64,000 nt of DNA, from assembly GCA_964584165.1 (NCBI GenBank), contig CAZOYW010000001.1, positions 62,001-126,000 on the forward strand, in the 5' to 3' direction. The DNA comes from CAZKCI01 sp964584165 (lineage in GTDB: Bacteria > Auribacterota > Erginobacteria > Erginobacterales > CAZKCI01). Of this stretch, positions 57,611-64,000 are shown one piece after another. Position 1 is the stretch's first letter. The number at the start of each line of letters is the position of its first letter. Below the pieces are notes generated by a model, which was not told where the DNA came from, did not search any database, and saw nothing but the letters and a program-made list of their open reading frames with translations. The translations under genes were made by a program, and so were the position numbers.

Positions 57611-58630
57611 TCATTGGCATTTCAGAGATCTAACGGCCCGCCGCAAGGTGGGTGGGCTAAATGCTCCAACCAGCATTTTCCAGCCTTCCCGGGGGAATCG
57701 CAGCGGAGAGGAGACAAGCGATCGCACCAGCAGTCTCCTAGCCCCCAAATACGATTCCTCATAATAGAGTTTTCGTCCCCAGAAATATCTGCCGTCAACC
57801 TCATGGAACTGCCTGCCCCTGCTCATATGATCTCGAACATAGCGATCAATATAGTTGCGAGCGAATGTCTCCGATTCTTCTCGAGACATCGCCAAGAGAG
57901 AATCGCCCCCTCGCGTCCGTCTTTCCATCGCGAGCTTTCGAATCAATTCGGCTTCTGCATCCTGCATTAATTTATGCTTAACACTGATCCCTCCGACGCT
58001 AAGGCGCCACTTGTATAATGGCTCCGGAATATTGGCCACCCGATAGTGTTCCGATATACGCAATATCAAATCGTAATCGTGAGCATATTTAAATTCTTCA
58101 CGGTAATCTCCGACAATACCCAGACATGAGCGCCTGAACATCACACTGCCGTGGGTGAAGCAGTTATGCCTGACCAATGCCTGCGCTAGTTCTCGGCTCT
58201 CGCATATGGTCCTGGCCAATCCGATCTTCTCGCCCTTCCCATCGATAATATATGTATATGATCCGACTAGCCCGACTTCATTATTGGTATCGAGATATGA
58301 GACTTGCCTCTGCAGGCGTTCCGGAAGAGAAATATCGCCGGCATCCATAACCGCGATGTATGGCGCGCAAGCGACGGCCAGCGCGCGGTTGCGGGAACGG
58401 GGAACGCCCTGATTATCCTGATTGACTATCAATCGTATGCGACTATCGCCAAACGACCGGATTATTGCCAGAGTTCGGTCGCTGGAACCGTCGTCGGCGA
58501 CAATCAACTCAAAGTCCCGAAATGTCTGCTGCAAAACACTCTGGATAGCCCGCTCGATATATCGCTCTTCATTATATGCTGCGATAACGACCGACACTCT
58601 CGCAGCGCCCACTCCACCATTGTCTCTCAT
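57611..58630 (-). CDS. GT2 glycosyltransferase
   Basis: A 339-residue GT2 enzyme. VSVVIAAYNEERYIERAIQS (12-31), LIVADDGSSDRTLAII, YIAVMDAGDISLP (DxD-like DAG; the usual D-x-D is altered to Asp-Ala-Gly-Asp) and FKYAHDYDLILRISEHYR follow. The C-terminal 90 residues are helical, as in many polymer-length glycosyltransferases. The start at 58630 (ATG) is 33 bp after the preceding gene. Acceptor unknown. Confidence 0.88.
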   Translation of the reverse strand: MRDNGGVGAARVSVVIAAYNEERYIERAIQSVLQQTFRDFELIVADDGSSDRTLAIIRSFGDSRIRLIVNQDNQGVPRSRNRALAVACAPYIAVMDAGDISLPERLQRQVSYLDTNNEVGLVGSYTYIIDGKGEKIGLARTICESRELAQALVRHNCFTHGSVMFRRSCLGIVGDYREEFKYAHDYDLILRISEHYRVANIPEPLYKWRLSVGGISVKHKLMQDAEAELIRKLAMERRTRGGDSLLAMSREESETFARNYIDRYVRDHMSRGRQFHEVDGRYFWGRKLYYEESYLGARRLLVRSLVSSPLRFPREGWKMLVGAFSPPTLRRAVRSLKCQ

Positions 58631-58663
58631 CGTCGCGTTCCAGTTGGGCGGGGATCGCTCGCC

Positions 58664-59599
58664 CTATTCCCCCCGAACCCATTCCCGGACCTGCCCCCAG
58701 CCCCGGGCCAAGCTCCAGACATTTCTATAAAGCGCGTTACGCCCGGCGACGCATCCGACGCACAGGGCGCGCAACGTTTCCAGGCCGAGCCGACGCATAT
58801 GCCAGTTGGGCAGCCAGAAAGTCCACCGCGAAGCGGCCGGTTTATCAATCGCGCCACCGATGGCGTCGCTTCGCCCGCACCCGTATCCATGCTGGACAAT
58901 AAAGGGCAGCCTGAGCCGAGCGGAGGCGGTATGATGCCTTACGACCGCATGGGGAAGGTATACGCCGACCCGCCCCTTGCTCATCAAGGCGCGCAGCAAA
59001 TCGGCCTCTTCATGGCAAAGTCGCCCGCGTTCGTTGACCCCGAGATCGGTCCGGAACGGCCTCTCGATCAGATGAGACCGCCGAACGGAGAAATTCGCCC
59101 CAAAGGGATATTCGTGCGGCGGCGAGTAGAGGCGGGGTTGTTCCCCCATCCTTTGGCTTACGCACACGCCCGACAACGTTCCATATTCCAGTTCGTCCGT
59201 CAACCAGGACGGCCTGCCCCCTTCGTAGGTGGGGATGATCTTGCCTCCGAAGAAGGCCGCTTCGGGATACCGGCACATGCCTTCCGCGTATGCCTCCAGC
59301 CATTGCGGTTCGACCTCTACGTCATCGTCCGTATAAGCGACCAGAGTCCCTCCGGCCGCCCGGGCCCCGGTATTGCGAGCCCGGCTCAATCCGGGGAGTG
59401 GTTCTTCCACCAGACGCAGCGGCAATCGGGACGCGAATTCATTCGCTACTCGCGTGGTGTCGTCGCGGCAAGCGCTAGCGACTACGAGCAGCTCCCATCG
59501 GAGCCCCGCCGTTGCCTGCAGGGCGCAGCAGCTCTCCAGCATCCTCCTCAGCGATTCGGAGCGGTTATGGGTGCAGACGATCACGGAGATATCGGCCAT
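58664..59599 (-). CDS. GT2 glycosyltransferase
   Basis: A 311-residue GT2 enzyme from the ATG at 59599; a GTG three codons earlier lacks room for a ribosome site. ISVIVCTHNRSESLRRMLES (4-23), ELLVVASACRDDTTRV, GTLVAYTDDDVEVEP (DDD) and LCHEEADLLRALMSKGRV are present. The ASACRDDT loop departs from the usual DNGSTDGT, so donor binding may differ. The end is a short Trp-rich helix. It follows the SGNH hydrolase gene on the same strand. Confidence 0.88.
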   Translation of the reverse strand: MADISVIVCTHNRSESLRRMLESCCALQATAGLRWELLVVASACRDDTTRVANEFASRLPLRLVEEPLPGLSRARNTGARAAGGTLVAYTDDDVEVEPQWLEAYAEGMCRYPEAAFFGGKIIPTYEGGRPSWLTDELEYGTLSGVCVSQRMGEQPRLYSPPHEYPFGANFSVRRSHLIERPFRTDLGVNERGRLCHEEADLLRALMSKGRVGVYLPHAVVRHHTASARLRLPFIVQHGYGCGRSDAIGGAIDKPAASRWTFWLPNWHMRRLGLETLRALCVGCVAGRNALYRNVWSLARGWGQVREWVRGE

Positions 59600-59614
59600 A
59601 ACGGACACGCCCTC

Positions 59615-60256
59615 TTATCTCGAGGACGGCTCTTGCTCCTTCGCCCGCATTCGGTATCCTGACAACCAGCCAGCGATAAAGGCCGCCTGCTTCTCGCGAA
59701 TGGGCTCGCGAAAATGAACATGATCACAGTAGATATCGCCCCCCAGATTGAGCGTAAAACCGCACAGATCGACCACGGGAACTCCCCGTTTTTCCATCAC
59801 CCGATCCGCCACCCGGTTATACTCCATGCGGTCGGCAGAATAGCGATGGAAGTCCAAACCGGCTCGATTGTGCCTAACCTCATCAAACGGCGTCGTAGTG
59901 ATCCAGACTGGCCGAGGACGGCGCCTTCCCAGCGTCTCGAGAATGGCTTCGAGGTTGTTCTCGTATTGACCGATCGGCACCTGTTTCCGGCCCGAGCGAG
60001 AATCGGTCTTGATGTCATGGAGGCCGCAATTGAGCAGCATAATATCCGCGTCGATGCCTCCGGCCCTTGCTTTCGCTCTCAGGAAGGAAAGCACCATCGC
60101 TGAATCGCCGCCGTTCGCTCCCTGCGGATTGTCCAGGTTAAGCAGTGCTTCTTCTTCCCCCTCTTTTCTTGAATACTCCATACCGCCCTGCAAATACGCT
60201 TTGAGAAAGGGGCCGTAGTGCAGAGAGATACTATCACCGAGAATGTAAATCTTCAC
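59615..60256 (-). CDS. SGNH/GDSL hydrolase
   Basis: A 213-residue protein starting with a GTG. MKIYILGDSISLHYGPFLKA holds the GDS nucleophile (residues 7-9), GANGGDSAMVLSFLR the Gly block, LLNCGLHDIK the Asn block, and DIYCDHVHFRE the DxxH-like catalytic end (about 189-194). Family roles include acetyl-ester hydrolysis or transfer on carbohydrates. No signal peptide is seen, so it is probably cytoplasmic. It lies just downstream of a truncated methyltransferase frame. Confidence 0.85.
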   Translation of the reverse strand: MKIYILGDSISLHYGPFLKAYLQGGMEYSRKEGEEEALLNLDNPQGANGGDSAMVLSFLRAKARAGGIDADIMLLNCGLHDIKTDSRSGRKQVPIGQYENNLEAILETLGRRRPRPVWITTTPFDEVRHNRAGLDFHRYSADRMEYNRVADRVMEKRGVPVVDLCGFTLNLGGDIYCDHVHFREPIREKQAAFIAGWLSGYRMRAKEQEPSSR

Positions 60257-60274
60257 AGCGGCGATTTCCGCGCA

Positions 60275-60541
60275 TCAACGATGAAGATCGGCTTGGGCGG
60301 CGGACAGATCAATGTTCACCCATCCCGGTCTGATTCGTGGGCCACACCCGAAATGCAGGCGCAAGTTTTCCTGTCGGTCATAACGACGAGCATACCTGAT
60401 ATTGCGACGGTGGATGCGGCATATCTGCGCTTCCCGCCAAAGGTTTCGCAATGCTTTACGAAATCCGCAGGTCGTATACATTTTGATTATTCTGATTATT
60501 GTTTTCACCTCTTCCTTGAAAGTAGCAATAAATTGGATCAT
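60275..60541 (-). pseudogene. Truncated methyltransferase N-terminus
   Basis: An 88-residue frame. The N-terminus MIQFIATFKEEVKTIIRIIK leads to ENLRLHFGCGPRIRPGWVNI, which is the motif I signature (LHxGCG...PGWxNID) of a SAM-dependent methyltransferase family that normally extends to 200-270 residues. The frame stops after about ten more residues (LHR). The ATG directly adjoins the stop of the pyruvyltransferase gene. Either a remnant or a short partner; the missing motifs make activity unlikely. Confidence 0.6.
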
Positions 60542-61534
60542 TTATGGTGTTCCGATAATGGTTACCTCTTCCGTTTCGCTCAACCATGTATAGAAATAGC
60601 TCGCATTCTTGCCGTATGAGTTGTCAAGGATCGTAACCGGCATGTCGAGCAAGATGGCAAGAATGCCCCCATGGAGTCGAGTGGTGTAGATGTTCCGATA
60701 ACGGCTAAGAAAATGCACGCCTTCTCGAATCAGATGCACACGGCACCGATTGTGATAATACCAGTCGCTCAGCTTCAGTAAGATTCTTGACAATTTCGAC
60801 GCCCCTCTATACTGGCTATGATCGCGCACCGAATCTGCAATCTGGCATAAACTGCGATATCGATTCCAACAAGGCGGCGTGCTTTCCATGCTCGGCCAAT
60901 CCCGGACATCTGCCGCATTCAGTATCTCTATCGGCGAATAGGGCGCAGCCGCAGCCAGCTCTTTGTCTGTTCTCTTGAGAAAGAGCGTCCCCTCGCCCCC
61001 TCCCTGAACATATCGATTCAACTTGGCCGGATTGATACAGAAAGCCATGTCCGGGACAAGCAGAATCCGATTGCGGAAATGCTTGCGCAGAATATCGAAC
61101 GATATCGAGTCTCGGGCGCAGATGGTAAGTTCAGGATGCTGCGCTAGAGCTTCCGCGTCGCTCTCCAGCAAGGCGGCATCCTCATACCAGCAGGTTACGG
61201 GCAATATGACAATAGGATTGCTCCCATATCGTCGGATAATGCTCAAGCGATCTTCTTGTATAAATCGCCACAAGTCGCCGAAATTTCCTCCCCCTTGCAG
61301 CAAGATGAGCGTGTCCTGGCGGATAGTCTCCAAATCCCTATAGCGATGCCCCGCATTTACGCATGCGAAACGCTTGCTCCCGAGATATTCCCTTTCACCT
61401 TCCCATATTAATATATCGCCGACATTTAAATAATATGGCAATCCCAACAATGCGTAATCCCGATCGATCAAACCGTCAAGTTGTGCGGCGATATGCCGGC
61501 GCAATTGCGCGGTTTTCGCGGGGCGAGTCATCAT
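60542..61534 (-). CDS. Polysaccharide pyruvyl transferase
   Basis: A 330-residue protein of the CsaB/WcaK family. LPYYLNVGDILIWEGEREYL (about 32-51), LILLQGGGNFGDLW (75-88), VILPVTCWYED, LTICARDSISFDILRKHF and TTRLHGGILAILLDMPVTILDNSYGKN are the family blocks. It would transfer pyruvyl from phosphoenolpyruvate to a sugar of the glycan, adding negative charge. It starts at ATG-ATG (61534 or 61531). It is followed by the truncated methyltransferase frame with no gap. Confidence 0.88.
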   Translation of the reverse strand: MMTRPAKTAQLRRHIAAQLDGLIDRDYALLGLPYYLNVGDILIWEGEREYLGSKRFACVNAGHRYRDLETIRQDTLILLQGGGNFGDLWRFIQEDRLSIIRRYGSNPIVILPVTCWYEDAALLESDAEALAQHPELTICARDSISFDILRKHFRNRILLVPDMAFCINPAKLNRYVQGGGEGTLFLKRTDKELAAAAPYSPIEILNAADVRDWPSMESTPPCWNRYRSLCQIADSVRDHSQYRGASKLSRILLKLSDWYYHNRCRVHLIREGVHFLSRYRNIYTTRLHGGILAILLDMPVTILDNSYGKNASYFYTWLSETEEVTIIGTP

Positions 61535-61553
61535 GGGCCGTTTGACCCATCGG

Positions 61554-62633
61554 CTAGCTCTTCAACAGCGATCGACATTTGGAATACACGCCGCTTTTTC
61601 GCCAGGCATTGCGCATCTCGCATCGCTGGCGTTCCATCCAGTTGGCCGCCGGGTTTTCATCCGCCAGTCGTCCGCGGAGAAAGACCTTCATGGCAGGTCT
61701 AAGCCATTCTGATCCATCGTTGCAGATCCGGTTCCTCATCTCCGCGAACCTGGGGCAGGCCACCGACGGAATGACCCCCAGCGTCATAAAGGCATGCGCA
61801 TTATAGCAATGCGGCTGTTGACAGTGAGGCCCCAGGGGGGTGAAGCGTATGGGACTTTTCACGTCTTCAAATATATTCTGCAGCTTGCTTCCGCTATAGC
61901 ATTGCTTCAACTGACCCGTTACCAAATCCAGAACACCAGACCAAAGGCCCGCGTAGCAGAATTCGTTCCTCTTCTGGCCGAACACCCTCATCTTGAACTC
62001 GAATAGATCGGACTGGAACCTGCTCCAGATGCTTTCGTAGACGGCCCGGGGATAGCTGGTCAAGATAGGCAACACCGGATCTCTTTCGTCGCGCGCTACC
62101 GTGACATGGCAGACCGCCCCAATCCGCTTTTTGCATAACAGGATGATATCTTCAATATGCGGGACCAAATCATCGCAGGGAGTCAATTCCACCGAAATCG
62201 ATGCCCCCGCGCGTCTCATCTTCCATACATTGCTGAAAAATGCGTCTATCCAGCCCTTCCGCATTAGCTCCGAATAATGGAAGGAAAACTTGATGAGTAG
62301 CCGCTCGAGGCAATCTTCGGATATTTTCGCGATTTCGTCGAATCTCTTCGATATTGTTCCGTTGGTTACGACCATGACATAATGCCCGCATTCCAGCAGG
62401 CTCCGGATTATCCCCACAATCTCCGGCGGAAGCAGCGTCTCCCCTTCTCCGCAAATGTTAATCAAGCTCACGCCTCCGAGGCGTTTGATCGACAATGCTC
62501 GTCCGATGCGGCCGGGGTCGTGCTTGAATGAGGGCAATCTATCCCCCCAGCTCGCGGTATGGGTGATATAGCAATATCCACACCGCAAGTTGCAAGTCCG
62601 GAACGGGATGACGCAATCTATAAAGCGCTTCAT
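61554..62633 (-). CDS. Radical SAM protein
   Basis: A 359-residue protein. IPFRTCNLRCGYCYITH (C14, C18, C21) is the cluster motif and SLINICGEGETLLPPEIV its SAM-binding strand. FSFHYSELM, CDDLVPHIEDI and the Cys-rich C-terminal stretch (CYAGLWSG, LKQCYSGSK, HCQQPHCYN, VACPRF) may ligate a second cluster or zinc. The radical SAM domain resembles that of SPASM or twitch-type proteins. The substrate is unknown; in a glycan locus it may modify a sugar or polymer precursor. Start at the ATG at 62633. Confidence 0.82.
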   Translation of the reverse strand: MKRFIDCVIPFRTCNLRCGYCYITHTASWGDRLPSFKHDPGRIGRALSIKRLGGVSLINICGEGETLLPPEIVGIIRSLLECGHYVMVVTNGTISKRFDEIAKISEDCLERLLIKFSFHYSELMRKGWIDAFFSNVWKMRRAGASISVELTPCDDLVPHIEDIILLCKKRIGAVCHVTVARDERDPVLPILTSYPRAVYESIWSRFQSDLFEFKMRVFGQKRNEFCYAGLWSGVLDLVTGQLKQCYSGSKLQNIFEDVKSPIRFTPLGPHCQQPHCYNAHAFMTLGVIPSVACPRFAEMRNRICNDGSEWLRPAMKVFLRGRLADENPAANWMERQRCEMRNAWRKSGVYSKCRSLLKS

Positions 62634-62677
62634 GGCATTCTTCTATCATCTCACGCCGAGGCGGCGGGCGGACGATA

Positions 62678-63487
62678 TTATGCCCGCGATGCCATTTTCC
62701 TGGCAACCAGAAGGCCCTTCACTTGATAAATATCCGCAAAGCGTCCAGAATTGATCACAAATTCGTTTACCGCCTGCACAACCCCCGGAAAACTCGATGA
62801 GTAGTCATGAAAGCACATGAAACCGTTCTCTACAATCATATCGGCGAGAGCAAGAATATCCTTTTTTACGCCGTCGTAGGTATGATCACCATCGATAAAG
62901 GCCATCCGCACAGGTGCTTTAAGTTCCCGAGCGCATTGATAGGAATTCCCCTTGAATGCCACGATCAAATCGTCCAGTCCCACCTTCCGCACGATATCCC
63001 GGAATATTTCAAGCGTGCTGCTATAAGCGTGGTCGCCATAGAAGAATAATGCTCGTTCCTTGAAGATGGACTCTTCAAGATAATAATCCGAACCGCGAAT
63101 GTGATATAAACCATCTTCTCCCAAGAACCAATCGGAGGCCTTCGGGAACATGTCGACAGCATAGATCCCTTTCTTCCTGGAAATGAGTGATCCCAGCGCC
63201 AAGTAGGACGTTGAACGTCCAAGGTAGCTTCCTACTTCCACGATCATGTTGTCCGTAGGGGCATCCATCGACAGCATAAAGAGCGCGAAACCCTCCAGTG
63301 GATGCAGAATCCCGGGGATTTTTTCGATACATTGGACGCATCGATCTATGCTGAAGAACAATCCTTGGCCACCACGAGGAAGTCTCTCGATCTCCGCATT
63401 TATATAGGCCTTTGCCGTTCTGGGTCGAGACCCGGCCGGCGGCTCTTTGCGCCTGATCGCATTCTTCAACCATGCACGCATTTTCAT
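62678..63487 (-). CDS. Class I SAM methyltransferase (Methyltransf_24/CmcI-like)
   Basis: A 269-residue protein. TDNMIVEVGSYLGRSTSYLA (about 78-97) is motif I, KGIYAVDMFPKASDW the acidic loop, VRMAFIDGDHTYDGVKKDIL the IDGDH metal block (about 193-212), and GFMCFHDYSSSFPGVVQAV the C-terminal His/Asp block. It resembles the methyltransferase at 43722..44381 in fold but is not a near copy. Probably O-methylates a sugar hydroxyl of the glycan. It begins at ATG (MKMRAW); a basic N-terminal region follows. Confidence 0.85.
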   Translation of the reverse strand: MKMRAWLKNAIRRKEPPAGSRPRTAKAYINAEIERLPRGGQGLFFSIDRCVQCIEKIPGILHPLEGFALFMLSMDAPTDNMIVEVGSYLGRSTSYLALGSLISRKKGIYAVDMFPKASDWFLGEDGLYHIRGSDYYLEESIFKERALFFYGDHAYSSTLEIFRDIVRKVGLDDLIVAFKGNSYQCARELKAPVRMAFIDGDHTYDGVKKDILALADMIVENGFMCFHDYSSSFPGVVQAVNEFVINSGRFADIYQVKGLLVARKMASRA

Positions 63488-63554
63488 GTTCTCACGTTAG
63501 TTTCGGTTTACACGTCGGGCTCGATCATCCTGAGCGTATTGCGCGCCGCAGAAG

Positions 63555-64000
63555 TCATGAGCTTTTCTCCAAGAGCATTTGAGCTCCCCTGGCGATATGC
63601 CCCCAATGTACTGTATGCGACATCACGCGGAACCGGCCTTGCCCCTGAATACGGACAAGCCTCATAAGAGAATTGGAATCTTCCGCGCTAATCACCAGAC
63701 AATACTTGCCGACGTTGAGATCTATCCCCCCAAGATGGATGCAAGCATGATAAGAGCCCGGGGATATTGCCCGATCGAAGACACCATCTTCGGAAGGAAC
63801 GAGCGCCACAATGGGATCCAATCCTTGATTTAAAATATGAATTGACAAGCGCACAGACCGGCAATGGGGATCTATCATCTCGAGATCGAATTGGACGCTT
63901 AGTTCCTCGCCCTGCACGACCGTCCCTTCTTCTTCGCCCCGCCAGGATCGGTCCTTGGTATGCAGACGAATGTTGTCGATGACCGCTCCGCCTGTCCCCG
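63555..64000 (-). CDS. Wzt-like ABC transporter ATPase, C-terminal glycan-binding domain (partial)
   Basis: The minus-strand frame is open from the edge to a TGA at 63557..63555 (148 codons). The visible part starts GTGGAVIDNIRLHTKDRSWR, a typical beginning of the C-terminal beta-sandwich of Wzt-type proteins that binds the end of the O-antigen before export, and continues VQGEELSVQFDLEM and SVRLSIHILNQG. The N-terminal ATPase lies outside the window. An internal GTG at 63917 is not the real start. It implies the glycan of this locus leaves the cytoplasm by the ABC-transporter route. Confidence 0.8.
   Translation of the reverse strand, partial: GTGGAVIDNIRLHTKDRSWRGEEEGTVVQGEELSVQFDLEMIDPHCRSVRLSIHILNQGLDPIVALVPSEDGVFDRAISPGSYHACIHLGGIDLNVGKYCLVISAEDSNSLMRLVRIQGQGRFRVMSHTVHWGHIARGAQMLLEKSS

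Noticed and set aside
1..64000. tRNA, rRNA or known ncRNA genes
   Set aside because: No cloverleaf-like or rRNA segments recognised by reading; a covariance-model scan would be decisive.

Overview
The window is 64 kb of GC-rich, densely coded bacterial DNA. It carries about 58 protein genes (two cut by the window edges) and no rRNA, tRNA or CRISPR array that I could recognise. A beta-barrel-like secreted protein, a Wzt-type ABC-transporter fragment and O-antigen-style glycan genes suggest a Gram-negative envelope. The mix (SBBP-repeat exoprotein, DUF362 plus polyferredoxin, many glycosyltransferases, very repeat-rich intergenic DNA) looks like an uncultured candidate-phylum genome. I cannot place it in a phylum from sequence alone.

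Layout. 1-6 kb: a minus-strand run with an isomerase-like gene, two exported HExxH metallopeptidases, a zinc-ribbon protein and an unknown membrane protein. 5.8-9.6 kb: small Cys-rich and FmdB-like proteins, an unknown helical protein, a VanZ/ComEC-like fusion and an outer-membrane protein. 9.8-12.4 kb: a DUF401 transporter and a UraA-type permease. 12.5-15.5 kb: two tandem paralogues that look like archaeo-eukaryotic primases. 15.8-18.4 kb: a DUF362 protein and a membrane polyferredoxin. 18.6-24.6 kb: a minus-strand leuC-leuD-nitroreductase-leuB-asd-truA group for leucine and aspartate-family synthesis. 24.7-63.5 kb: a long surface-glycan region with GT2, GT4 and membrane glycosyltransferases, deacetylase, SGNH hydrolases, WecB-like epimerase, nucleotide-sugar-type oxidoreductases, methyltransferases, three radical SAM enzymes, pyruvyltransferase and, at the right edge, the C-terminal domain of a Wzt-like exporter ATPase. 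A nucleotidyltransferase toxin/antitoxin-like pair lies at 50.4-51.2 kb.

The most striking feature is the intergenic DNA. Nearly every gap from 4.5 to 54.4 kb holds word-like repeats: short units (7-20 bp) repeated in tandem on one side of a GC-rich core and in reverse complement on the other, so that the gap can fold into a large imperfect hairpin. I count roughly twenty word families; several recur in distant gaps. About 18 genes take their stop codon, and often their last 3-12 residues, from these words. One composite repeat sits in frame inside the polyferredoxin gene, and short perfect palindromes sit in frame inside four other genes. From about 54.4 kb to the right edge the DNA becomes visibly AT-richer and the word repeats stop, which suggests a separately acquired glycan block.
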